A stretch of DNA of 64,000 nt from Lysobacteraceae bacterium (GTDB lineage Bacteria > Pseudomonadota > Gammaproteobacteria > Nitrococcales > AK92). The stretch spans positions 124,001 through 188,000 of the forward strand of contig JAAYIK010000028.1 of NCBI GenBank assembly GCA_012523465.1. The letters run 5' to 3'. Below the pieces are notes generated by a model. That model saw only the letters and a program-made list of their open reading frames with translations, did not search any database and was not told the origin of the DNA. The translations under genes were made by a program, and so were the position numbers. Shown here one piece after another: positions 38,601 to 46,082 of this stretch; position 1 is the first letter of the stretch; the number at the start of each line of letters is the position of its first letter.

Positions 38601-39800
38601 ATGCGGAGCATTGGCTTTTGGCACGGGCTCGGGATTGCCGTCTCAGTTGCGGCAGCCTTGGTGTTCAGTTCCGTCAGCGCTGCCCAGAACAGCGACTTTC
38701 GATGGCCGCGACTGCTGGTCGTCGCCACCCCTGGCACGGCGAGCGGCAGCTTCGCCTCGACCAACGGCTGGACTCCGATCTTTCAGCAGCACAACGGCGC
38801 GACCGCGCGCGTGATCCCGGAGGACAGCGAGCTTATCCGCTACCAGCGCCTGATGGTGCAGCGAAACGTTCACATGAGCTCTGTGTCTGCAGCCGAGATG
38901 AGCTTCCAGATCCAGGGCATAGGCGCTTATGCCGCCGCCGAGCCGGTCGCCCAGCGGGTGCTCTGGCATCACAATGACACCCCCTGGGGCTACGTGGTCG
39001 CGGGCAATTCCCCGCTCCAGAGCGTCGAAGACATTAAGAAGGGTGGCATTCGCATCGCCAAGGGCGTGTGGTCGCCGCCCATGATCGCGGCCGTCACCGC
39101 CGCGCTGCCGGCCTATGTCGGCCTGTCGCCGGAAGAGGCCGAGAAGCTGATCCGCTACGTGCCCATCAGCAGCTACGCGGAAAACTGCCGTGCCGTGGTG
39201 GAGGGCAAGGTGGACATCGCCTACTGCGCCACCGTCAGCTCAGTCCTTTCGGAGATGGAAGGGGCGCCGGGCGGCATCCGCTGGCTCTCGCTGGACCTCG
39301 ACAACAAGGCGGGCTGGGAAGCTTATCTGGAGCACCGCCCCATGGTCATCCCGACCAGGATCGACCTCGGGGTGCGCTCGGCGCACGGGGCGGTCGGCGT
39401 CACCTCAAACTTCCTCTACGCCGTGCCCGCGGACATGGACGTTGACTACGCCTACCACATGGCGAAATGGCTCCATACCGCCTACGACGAGTACAAAGAC
39501 ACCCACCCGCTGGCAGCCCGGATGTCGCTGGAGCACTTCCGCAACTACCTGGACCGCAGCCCACTGCCTGTTCACGAAGGAACGGTGAAATACCTGCGTG
39601 AGATCGGCGCCTGGACCGAGGAGGACGACGCCTGGAACAACCAAGCCATCGCCAAGATGGAACGCTGGCTGGAGGCGCGCAGGGCGGCCATGGAAGAGGC
39701 ACGCAAGGCGCGGGTCAGGATCGATTTCCAGAATCCGGCTTACCTCGAGATCTTCGCCAAGCACACGCAGGGGCTGGAAGGCTTCCGGTCGCGGCTCTAG
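38601..39800 (+). CDS. TAXI-family TRAP transporter solute receptor
   Basis: A 399-residue periplasmic binding protein. The signal peptide (residues 1-28) ends VSSVSAAQ. The mature N-terminus LLVVATPGTASGSFASTNGW matches the TAXI family strand plus glycine-rich loop, and SSVSAAEMSFQIQG, ADMDVDYAYHMAKWLH and the late helical region fit as well. TAXI receptors deliver organic acids to a fused TRAP permease, which follows here. The C-terminal 45 residues are an unusual charged helix rich in Glu, Ala and Arg. Ligand unknown; the acyl-CoA ligase next door implies a carboxylate. Confidence 0.9.
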   Translation: MRSIGFWHGLGIAVSVAAALVFSSVSAAQNSDFRWPRLLVVATPGTASGSFASTNGWTPIFQQHNGATARVIPEDSELIRYQRLMVQRNVHMSSVSAAEMSFQIQGIGAYAAAEPVAQRVLWHHNDTPWGYVVAGNSPLQSVEDIKKGGIRIAKGVWSPPMIAAVTAALPAYVGLSPEEAEKLIRYVPISSYAENCRAVVEGKVDIAYCATVSSVLSEMEGAPGGIRWLSLDLDNKAGWEAYLEHRPMVIPTRIDLGVRSAHGAVGVTSNFLYAVPADMDVDYAYHMAKWLHTAYDEYKDTHPLAARMSLEHFRNYLDRSPLPVHEGTVKYLREIGAWTEEDDAWNNQAIAKMERWLEARRAAMEEARKARVRIDFQNPAYLEIFAKHTQGLEGFRSRL

Positions 39801-39819
39801 GCGACGCAGGCCATGACGA

Positions 39820-39843
39820 CAGGCCGTGCTCACGCACGGCCTG
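39820..39843 (+). repeat. Intercistronic hairpin between receptor and permease
   Basis: CAGGCCGTGC and GCACGGCCTG pair perfectly (10 bp) around TCAC. It lies 19 bases after the receptor stop and 35 bases before the preferred permease ATG. It could stabilise the receptor mRNA or attenuate the permease. Confidence 0.55.
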
Positions 39844-39878
39844 CATCCCTCCGGAACGGATCGAGCGAGCGTACAGCC

Positions 39879-41810
39879 ATGACCAGTACCACCCCTGCAG
39901 TCGAGGAAGCGCTGCCGCAGTCGGAAGTGACCCGGCTCGGCGCGCCGACATCCTGGCAAAGCATCGTTTTCGTCATTCTCTGTGTATGCGGCCTGGCCAC
40001 CGGGGTCGCCTACCTCTTCGGCTTCACCTGGCGCGGCGCACCGCTGCTGGAGGCCCAGTATTACTGGATTTTCATCGGCTGTTTCATGGCCGCGGCCTTC
40101 ATCGCCCTGCCGGCATTGCGCGGCCAGAATAGGATCCCCGTCTACGACATCGCCGCGGCCATCGTCGCTTTGGCGATCAGCCTGTATTTCTCCGGTCACG
40201 CCTGGGAAATCATTCAGGCCGGCTGGGCCAATACCGCCCTCGGCACCGTGATCTGGCTGCTGATGCTGGAGCTGGCGCGCCGCAGCGGCGGCCTGCCCTT
40301 CCTGCTCGTCGTGCTGCTGCTGGGCCTCTATCCCTTGGCCGCCGACCGCTTCCCCGGTCTGCTGATGGGGATTCCCTACGGCTTCGACGGCATGATCGCC
40401 GCCCACATTTTCCGCGCCGAAGGGATGATGGGCATCACCACCAAGATCGTGGCCGAGATCATCTTGGGCTTTCTCGTCTTCGCCGGTGTGCTGTTGGCAA
40501 CCGGCGCCGGGGCCTTTTTCATCGATCTGGCCAACGCCTTCTTCGGCCGCTATCGCGGCGGACCGGCCAAGGTCTCGGCGGTAGCCAGCGCATTCTTCGG
40601 CAGCCTGTCCGGCTCGGTGTTCTCGAACATCGCCGGTACCGGCTCCATCACCATCCCGGCCATGAAGAAGGTCGGCTACCCGCCGCACTATGCGGCCGCC
40701 ATCGAAGCCTGCGCCTCGACGGGCGGCGTCATCATGCCGCCGGTGATGGGAGCCATCGCCTTCGTCATGGCAATCACCATCGGGGTGGACTACGCAACGG
40801 TGCTGGTGGCCGCCATCATTCCCTCGCTACTGTACTACCTCGGGCTGCTGCTGCAGGTGGACGCCTACGCCGCCCGCACCGGCATCAAGGGCATGCCCAG
40901 CAGTGCGGTTCCGGCCGTCGGCCCGGTGCTCAAGCGCGGCTGGCCCTACTTGCTGGTCCTGGTGTTCCTGATCTGGGGCCTGCTCTACATGCGCTGGGAG
41001 TACTATGCACCCTGGTACGCTGCGGCCTTGATGATGGCCCTGTCCTTCCTGCGCCGCGAAACCCGGATGACGCCGACAAGGCTGTACCAGACCGTGCGCC
41101 AGATCGGTGTCCTGGTGACGCAGACGGCGGCCATCATCCTGCCCATCGCCTTCGTCGTCAGTGCTTTGACCATCACTGGCGTCACCGGGTCGGTCACGTC
41201 CGGGCTAGTCAGCCTCGGCGGCGGGAACCTCTATCTCATCATCCTGTTCGGCGCACTGGCCTGCTTCATCATGGGCATGGCGGGCCTGTCCATCGTCGCC
41301 TACATCTTCCTGGCCGTGACCATGGCACCAGCCATCATCCAGGTAGGCGGGCTGGACACGATCGCCGTGCATTTGTTCATCGTCTATTACGCCATGCTGT
41401 CGGCGATCACCCCGCCGGTCGCCCCGGCGGCCTTCCTCGCCGGCACCATTGCCGGCTCCAAGCCGATGCTGACTTCGTTCACGACCATGCGGCTTGGCAT
41501 TGTCATCTATTTCGTGCCGTTGTTCTTCCTGTTCCAGCCGGCACTGGTCCTGCAGGGCGATCTGCTGCCGCTGCTTTATGTCTTGCCGTCCATCGTCATC
41601 GGGATTTGCCTGATCGCCGCCGGCCTCGAGGGCTGGCTGCTGGGGGTAGGAGCGGTCAGACCGGCGCTTCGGTTGCCACTGGCAGCTGCCGGGTTCGCTT
41701 TCAGCTTCCCCGGCCCACTCGCAACCCTGCTTGCCGGCATCGCCTGTGCGGCGCTGGTCGCCATCATCTGGCTGGACAATCGCCGGCAAGTGCCCATTCC
41801 TGCCAAGTGA
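39879..41810 (+). CDS. TRAP transporter fused permease (4TM/12TM)
   Basis: A 643-residue polytopic protein combining the small DctQ-like and large DctM-like subunits, the form that pairs with TAXI receptors. The SGSVFSNIAGTGSITIPAMKK segment, just under 260 residues in, is a family hallmark, as are ASTGGVIMPPVMGAIAF and ITPPVAPAAFLAGTIAGS. About 16-18 hydrophobic segments span the protein. Transport is driven by the sodium or proton gradient. The ATG at 39879 is preferred because an ATG at 39813 would put the intercistronic hairpin inside coding sequence; the extra 22 residues are unconserved in character. Confidence 0.9.
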   Translation: MTSTTPAVEEALPQSEVTRLGAPTSWQSIVFVILCVCGLATGVAYLFGFTWRGAPLLEAQYYWIFIGCFMAAAFIALPALRGQNRIPVYDIAAAIVALAISLYFSGHAWEIIQAGWANTALGTVIWLLMLELARRSGGLPFLLVVLLLGLYPLAADRFPGLLMGIPYGFDGMIAAHIFRAEGMMGITTKIVAEIILGFLVFAGVLLATGAGAFFIDLANAFFGRYRGGPAKVSAVASAFFGSLSGSVFSNIAGTGSITIPAMKKVGYPPHYAAAIEACASTGGVIMPPVMGAIAFVMAITIGVDYATVLVAAIIPSLLYYLGLLLQVDAYAARTGIKGMPSSAVPAVGPVLKRGWPYLLVLVFLIWGLLYMRWEYYAPWYAAALMMALSFLRRETRMTPTRLYQTVRQIGVLVTQTAAIILPIAFVVSALTITGVTGSVTSGLVSLGGGNLYLIILFGALACFIMGMAGLSIVAYIFLAVTMAPAIIQVGGLDTIAVHLFIVYYAMLSAITPPVAPAAFLAGTIAGSKPMLTSFTTMRLGIVIYFVPLFFLFQPALVLQGDLLPLLYVLPSIVIGICLIAAGLEGWLLGVGAVRPALRLPLAAAGFAFSFPGPLATLLAGIACAALVAIIWLDNRRQVPIPAK

Positions 41811-41816
41811 GCGTGC

Positions 41817-41847
41817 GCTGGCGGCAGCTCGAAGAGCTGCCGCCAGC
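41817..41847. terminator. Perfect 14-bp hairpin between TRAP permease and tetR
   Basis: GCTGGCGGCAGCTC and GAGCTGCCGCCAGC pair around GAA, between the convergent permease and tetR stops. No T-tract follows on either strand. Confidence 0.6.
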
Positions 41848-41863
41848 GGACAGGCTGCTGGAG

Positions 41864-42571
41864 CTAGGCCTGCCGGTGGCCACCGGCCCGGGGCGGCTGC
41901 ACTGCCTCCTCGGCCAGCTGCTCAACCATGGCGGCCACGCCAGCAGCCACGGTCTGCAGCATGAGCTCGGCGTCGATCTCGCGCGTCAGCCAGTCGCGCA
42001 TCGGCGCGAACGCTGCGAGAAAGCCGATCAGATTGGCCACGATTTCGGCCCTCTGATCATCCTCCGGCAGTCCGGTAAGCTTGCGCAGGCGGGCAGCCAA
42101 TTCGTCGATGAGGGCACGATCCCGGGCCCGCATCGTGCGGCGGTCCTCCTTTTGCAGGTAGGGAACGCTGCGATAGGCCAGGATGGTGCCCTTGCGCTTG
42201 ATGGTCCAGGCGTCGCGGAAAAAGGCCGCCAAATGCTCCTGCAGCGGAGCGTCAGGATTGCGATCCAGCCGCTCGACCAGCGACGGCACGTCAGGCCGGA
42301 ACCAGAGCTTGTTTAGCAGCCGCCGCAGGATGTCGTTCTTGTTGGCGACATAGTCGTAAATGCTGCCCTGGTTGACGCCGGAACGGGCGCAGATGTCGCG
42401 TATGGTGGTGGAAGCGAAGCCTTTCTCGAGAAACAGCTCCAGCGCCGCCTCGCAGATCTGCTCGCGCCGCCGCTCCACCAGCTCCGGATCCTGCACGCCG
42501 TCGACCACGGCTTCCTGCAACACCACTGTCTTGCTCGCCGCATGAGTCGCCGGCTCGTCATCCAAGGCCAT
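41864..42571 (-). CDS. TetR family transcriptional regulator
   Basis: A 235-residue repressor. The DNA-binding domain lies near residues 32-85: RREQICEAALELFLEKGF, TTIRDICARSGVNQGSIYDYV (helix-turn-helix, split here as TTIRDICARSG and VNQGSIYDYV) and NKNDILRRLL. The C-terminal ligand-binding domain is helical; the KRKGTILAYRSVPYLQKEDR segment resembles regulators of acyl-CoA and hydrocarbon genes (TetR_C_33-like). The ATG at 42571, with GGAGAGG before it, is chosen over a GTG at 42619. It faces the TRAP operon and has an operator in its own promoter, so it probably represses the cluster and itself until an acyl-CoA or the carboxylate binds. Confidence 0.9.
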   Translation of the reverse strand: MALDDEPATHAASKTVVLQEAVVDGVQDPELVERRREQICEAALELFLEKGFASTTIRDICARSGVNQGSIYDYVANKNDILRRLLNKLWFRPDVPSLVERLDRNPDAPLQEHLAAFFRDAWTIKRKGTILAYRSVPYLQKEDRRTMRARDRALIDELAARLRKLTGLPEDDQRAEIVANLIGFLAAFAPMRDWLTREIDAELMLQTVAAGVAAMVEQLAEEAVQPPRAGGHRQA

Positions 42572-42645
42572 CGTCGTCCTCTCCAAGCCCTTAGCCCCCG
42601 CCGCCTGCGCCGGGAACACGCGCGGCTCGGCGGCCCTTGTCCGCC

Positions 42646-42674
42646 ATTTTAGTCCGCCTGCGTCACACTGACAG
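42646..42674 (-). promoter_or_regulatory. Candidate promoter of tetR
   Basis: On the minus strand CTGTCA and TAAAAT are exactly 17 bases apart. The -35 hexamer is part of operator 4. It also lies in the C-terminal extension of the neighbouring barrel gene. Confidence 0.5.
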
Positions 42675-43326
42675 ACGTCAGCCGCACGGACGGGAAGATA
42701 GGAACCCCGCTGACGTGGCGCAAGTGCCTGGCACCGACGGGCCGCCGGGAAGACCTACCGCTTGCCGCAGCAGGGGCAGCGATGGCGGCCGCCGTTGGTG
42801 GGCAAAAATTGTAACCGGCCCCGAAGCTGTAGGCGTAGGCGCCGTCGTCGATATTGGACGACAGCTCGCTGGCACCGCGGAAACGAAATTGATACTCCAT
42901 TTGGACGAACAGGAAGGCCGCCGGCTGGACGTAAAACTTGAGCCCCGCTTCCGGCCCGGCGAACAAAATGGTATCGACTTCGCTGCTGTCGCGCTTCTTG
43001 CCGTAGGCGATGCCAAAGCTGGCGCCGAGATAAGGCCGCCACTGCCCGCTGCCGAAGTGGTAGTCACTATAGAGCCGGGTAGCGCCGTCCCAGAACGTCG
43101 TCTCCTCGTTCTTGCTCCAGCTGAAGCTTTGCCGTATCCCGAATTCCAATCGCGGCGAGTAGTACCAGCCCAGTTCACCGGTGGCAGAAACGCTGCCGGC
43201 ATCGAATTCACGGGAACTGCTGCCAGACCCCGACAGCGTCAGCTCCCGCAGGCCACGGCCGAACTGCGCCTGGCTGACCGTCGGCAGCAGGACCAGCAGA
43301 AGCGCTAAGACGGATACGATTCTCAC
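42649..43326 (-). CDS. Outer-membrane beta-barrel protein with apparent lost stop
   Basis: A 225-residue exported protein. The signal peptide ends VSQAQ at about residue 22; the barrel strands follow (LRELTLSGSGSSSREF, GSVSATGELGWYYSPRLEFGIRQSFSW, PYLGASFGIAYGKK, AYAYSFGAGYNF). Such barrels end in a terminal Phe recognised by the BAM complex. Here Phe174 is followed by TGC (42804-42802) and 51 more residues rich in Ala, Pro, Ser and Arg that do not look like barrel. TGC differs from TGA by one base, so a stop seems lost. The tail runs across the tetR promoter. The GTG at 43326 is preceded by GAGGATGAGGTC. Confidence 0.7.
   Translation of the reverse strand: MRIVSVLALLLVLLPTVSQAQFGRGLRELTLSGSGSSSREFDAGSVSATGELGWYYSPRLEFGIRQSFSWSKNEETTFWDGATRLYSDYHFGSGQWRPYLGASFGIAYGKKRDSSEVDTILFAGPEAGLKFYVQPAAFLFVQMEYQFRFRGASELSSNIDDGAYAYSFGAGYNFCPPTAAAIAAPAAASGRSSRRPVGARHLRHVSGVPIFPSVRLTSVSVTQAD
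42668..42681. promoter_or_regulatory. TetR-type operator 4 (autoregulation)
   Basis: CTGACAGACGTCAG, one mismatch from the CTGACA-N2-TGTCAG pattern, overlapping the -35 of the tetR promoter, about 97 bases before the tetR ATG. Confidence 0.65.
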
Positions 43327-43399
43327 GACCTCATCCTCTAAGACGAAATGCGGCGCTCGCTTTTGGATTTGCTTATCGTTCCTGCCCCGACACGAAGCG

Positions 43400-43418
43400 G
43401 CGGCAGGGTCGCTGCCGC
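43400..43418 (-). terminator. Hairpin after sixA
   Basis: GCGGCAG and CTGCCGC form a seven-base-pair stem with a five-base loop immediately after the sixA stop. There is no T-tract. Confidence 0.35.
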
Positions 43419-43421
43419 GCC

Positions 43422-43904
43422 TCAGCGCAGCAGCAGCGGCGCATCGAAATGACGCAGCCTGCCCTCTCCAAGCGCTTCCCAATCGGGGCCGGGGAACTCG
43501 ATAGCAGCGACGCCCGCCGTCGGCAGGTCGTCCAGACCGACCTGCGCCAACTCCCGCACCAGCTGGGTCATGCCCGGATTGTGCCCGATCAAGGCTATGG
43601 TCCTGCTATCGCCGCCGTAGCGCAAGAGCGCGTGGCGCAAGACATCGCTGCCGGCAAGATAAAGCTCCTGGTCGAGGAGCAGGGGAGGACGGCCAAGGTA
43701 AGAGGCCAGAATGGCCGCCGTGGCCTGTGCCCTAGGCGCTGCGCTGGCGATGATGCGCTCCGGCTGCCAGCCGAGCCCGGCCAGGCGTTCGGCGACGATG
43801 GCGACCTCACGCTCCCCGCCAGGGCTCAGCGGCCGGTCGAAATCCGACTGCCCCGGCCGCGCCGGCGCGGCATGGCCGTGCCGCATCAATATCAATTGTT
43901 TCAT
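43422..43904 (-). CDS. sixA: Phosphohistidine phosphatase SixA
   Basis: A 160-residue histidine-phosphatase-superfamily protein. LILMRHGHA at residues 4-12 has the catalytic RHG, SDFDRPLSPGG and SAAPRAQATA are SixA-like, and ALIGHNPGMTQLV carries the second active-site His. E. coli SixA dephosphorylates HPr-like phosphohistidine domains. The ATG at 43904 overlaps the marC stop as ATGA, so the two are coupled. The longer in-frame upstream region overlaps marC and is not used. Confidence 0.9.
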   Translation of the reverse strand: MKQLILMRHGHAAPARPGQSDFDRPLSPGGEREVAIVAERLAGLGWQPERIIASAAPRAQATAAILASYLGRPPLLLDQELYLAGSDVLRHALLRYGGDSRTIALIGHNPGMTQLVRELAQVGLDDLPTAGVAAIEFPGPDWEALGEGRLRHFDAPLLLR

Positions 43905-44506
43905 GTGGCTAGGATTCCGTTGACAAGAAACTCGCGCAACCCGTTCAGGAACATCTGCACGGCCATGACCACCAGCAGCATGCCCATCAACCGCTCCAGG
44001 GCTGCCAACCCCCGCTCGCCCAGGAAACGATAGCAATAGCCGGATGCCAATAGGATAAGCGCCGTCGCCAGCCATGCCAGCAGTAGCGCGATCAGCCAGT
44101 CCAGCACCCGCTCTGGCGCGGAGCGCACCAGCAGCAGCAGGGCGGCAACCGTGGAGGGACCGGCGATCAGAGGCACGGCCAGCGGCACCAGGAACGGTTC
44201 GCTGTCCAGCTCGTCAGCCAGCGCGCCGCCGCGGCGCTCCGGGAAGATCATACGCAAGGCGATGATGAATAGAATGACCCCGCCGGCGATGCTGATCGAT
44301 TCCGGTTCCAGCCGCAGGAAATCCAGCACCACCTGCCCCGCCAGCAAGAACCCCACCAGCACCGCCAGCGCGAACAGCAACTCGCGCAGCAGCACCCGGC
44401 GTCGGCGCTCCGGCGGCACTCGCTGCAGCAAGGTCAGAAACACCGGGATGTTGCCGATGGGATCCAGAATCAGAAACAGCAGAAAGCCTGCCGCCCAGAT
44501 GCTCAT
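43901..44506 (-). CDS. MarC family integral membrane protein
   Basis: A 201-residue MarC/YhgN-family protein with six hydrophobic segments. Family motifs are LFLILDPIGNIPVFL near residue 9 and PLAVPLIAGPSTVAALLLL near 108. Despite the name, E. coli MarC is not required for multiple antibiotic resistance and the function is unknown; some relatives are linked to amino-acid export. It lies between the rhomboid and sixA genes and shares four bases with sixA. Confidence 0.9.
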   Translation of the reverse strand: MSIWAAGFLLFLILDPIGNIPVFLTLLQRVPPERRRRVLLRELLFALAVLVGFLLAGQVVLDFLRLEPESISIAGGVILFIIALRMIFPERRGGALADELDSEPFLVPLAVPLIAGPSTVAALLLLVRSAPERVLDWLIALLLAWLATALILLASGYCYRFLGERGLAALERLMGMLLVVMAVQMFLNGLREFLVNGILAT

Positions 44507-44548
44507 ACTCAGACTGCTCCCTGCCCGACGGACCGGGCGCCCCTCGCC

Positions 44549-45211
44549 TCAAAGCTGGCGCAGTGCCCGATAGCGCCAGTACTGGATGAGCAGGAAACCG
44601 AACAGCATCCCGCCCAGGTGCGCGAAATGGGCTATCCCCGTCATGGTGCCGGTAATGCCCGCATACAGCTCGAACGCGCCGTACAAGATCACGAACCATT
44701 TGGCTCGGATGGGAATGGGCGGGAACAGCAGCATGATGCGCTGGTTAGGGAACATCATGCCAAAGGCCAGCAGCAGGCCGAACACGCCACCGGACGCGCC
44801 GATGGTCGGGTAAGGCCCGGTTTCCGCCACGGTCATGCTGGCCACCAGCAGCTGCACCGCCCCGGCCCCGATGACGCAGACGAAGTAGTAGACCGCGAAC
44901 ATCCGCGCCCCCCACAGCCGCTCGATCTGGGTGCCGAACATCCACAGCGCAAACATGTTGGTGAACAAGTGCAGCAGTCCGCCATGGAGGAAGGAGTAGG
45001 TGACGAGCTGCCAGAGCCGGAAGTCGGGCACCTGCAGCAATCCCAGCATGCGTGCTGCCGTATCCGGCACGTGCAGCGGCCAGAGCGCGAAGTTGGCGAT
45101 CAGCCACTGTGCCCGCAGCGGCAGGATCAAAAACAGCAAGCCATTGATGAACAAAAGGCTGGATACGACCGGGGTCGACAGGGAGGGGCGCGCCGGCGGA
45201 TGGTAGTGCAT
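44549..45211 (-). CDS. Rhomboid family intramembrane protease
   Basis: A 220-residue membrane protein with six hydrophobic segments. The first catalytic-core helix has HGGLLHLFTNMFALWMFG, with the HxxxN oxyanion element. GASGGVFGLLLAFG carries the serine nucleophile, and AHFAHLGGMLFGF the His of the Ser-His dyad. So catalytic residues look complete. Substrates of bacterial rhomboids are mostly unknown. The ATG at 45211 fits the family start. It is the first of a marC-sixA-containing minus-strand group with a 42-base gap. Confidence 0.9.
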   Translation of the reverse strand: MHYHPPARPSLSTPVVSSLLFINGLLFLILPLRAQWLIANFALWPLHVPDTAARMLGLLQVPDFRLWQLVTYSFLHGGLLHLFTNMFALWMFGTQIERLWGARMFAVYYFVCVIGAGAVQLLVASMTVAETGPYPTIGASGGVFGLLLAFGMMFPNQRIMLLFPPIPIRAKWFVILYGAFELYAGITGTMTGIAHFAHLGGMLFGFLLIQYWRYRALRQL

Positions 45212-45384
45212 GCGATCTCCGTTGGCTTCGAGAGAAGAATCGCAAAACCCTTGGCGACCGTTGGTCCAAGCCCGGGCCAACCGGCCGCAGCGGCAGTTTT
45301 GCGCCTCATCTACCATACCGCAAAGGCTTGGGATCGGCGGCAGTTTCGGCAAGCAATCGGGCAAGGCTTTCGCGGCGGCGGACC

Positions 45385-45564
45385 TTATTCCTCATACCGC
45401 TCGAAGAAGGCGCTGCCGTCGTCACGGTGACGCAGCCGGATGCGAAACAGGCGTCGTAGCACTTGCTGTCCGCGCCGATCGGCGCCCTGCTGCCGGCCCT
45501 GCCTGGCACGGCGCGCCGGCGCGTCTCGGCGGCCGCCTGCAGCGGCATCGGTCTTGGATCCCAT
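45385..45564 (-). CDS. Small basic hypothetical protein
   Basis: A possible 59-residue protein, very rich in Arg and Gln in the middle, ending LRHRDDGSAFFERYEE. A GAGG sequence lies five bases before the ATG at 45564, and the C-terminus reads like a folded protein end, which is why I list it. I recognise no family, and compositional bias alone could produce such a frame. Another in-frame ATG is at 45585. Confidence 0.35.
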   Translation of the reverse strand: MGSKTDAAAGGRRDAPARRARQGRQQGADRRGQQVLRRLFRIRLRHRDDGSAFFERYEE

Positions 45565-45857
45565 GCCAACCTCACGCAATCCCATGCCCCGGCCAAGCGA
45601 GGCAAGAATCGCGCCAGCCGCGCTTGCCAGCGCCTGGCACGGGCAAATTGCATGCCCACGGGCAGGAATTGCGGCTGCCGGGCAACGCCCGACTGTCGCC
45701 TCCAGGACACGAATCCCGGCAAGAAACCAGCAAGACCTTGTTATTTCAGTATTTCATGTCGTCGTCAATAAGCAACGCTAGGCATCTGTCGCGATTTGCG
45801 TCAACGGCCCGCCGCCCCAACCTGGCGGAAAGAGGCTTTCATGGGGAGACGACAACG
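45565..45857. other. Intergenic region with AT-rich stretch
   Basis: Roughly 290 bases upstream of the 72-residue gene. Positions 45735-45785 are AT-rich for this genome and may contain the promoter for that gene, but no clear -35/-10 pair is seen. Confidence 0.3.
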
Positions 45858-46076
45858 ATGGTCGAGAAAATGAACTGGTCACAGGTCAGGCAGCGGATCG
45901 ACAACGGCGAGACCGGCGACAAGGTGAAGCATCCCGACCCGGCGGCAGCCCCGCTTGGCACCGACGAGGAGGCCGGCGGCGCCCGCACCTCCGAAGAGGA
46001 CATCGCGCGCGCAGAAGGACGGCACGGATCCCGCGCCCCGGGCGAGCGTCCCGGCGCCGCTCCGTCCGGCGAATGA
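45858..46076 (+). CDS. Small polar hypothetical protein
   Basis: A 72-residue soluble protein: MNWSQVRQRIDNGETGDKV, then HPDPAAAPLGTDEEAGG, then a Glu/Arg/Gly/Pro-rich end. The RGETGDK-like plus DPAAAPLGTDEEA pattern looks like that of small uncharacterised proteins in other Gammaproteobacteria, though I cannot name a family. GGGGAGA lies nine bases before the ATG. The composition suggests a helix followed by a disordered tail. Function unknown. It is convergent with the CbiM-like gene after six bases. Confidence 0.6.
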   Translation: MVEKMNWSQVRQRIDNGETGDKVKHPDPAAAPLGTDEEAGGARTSEEDIARAEGRHGSRAPGERPGAAPSGE

Positions 46077-46082
46077 GTGGAT

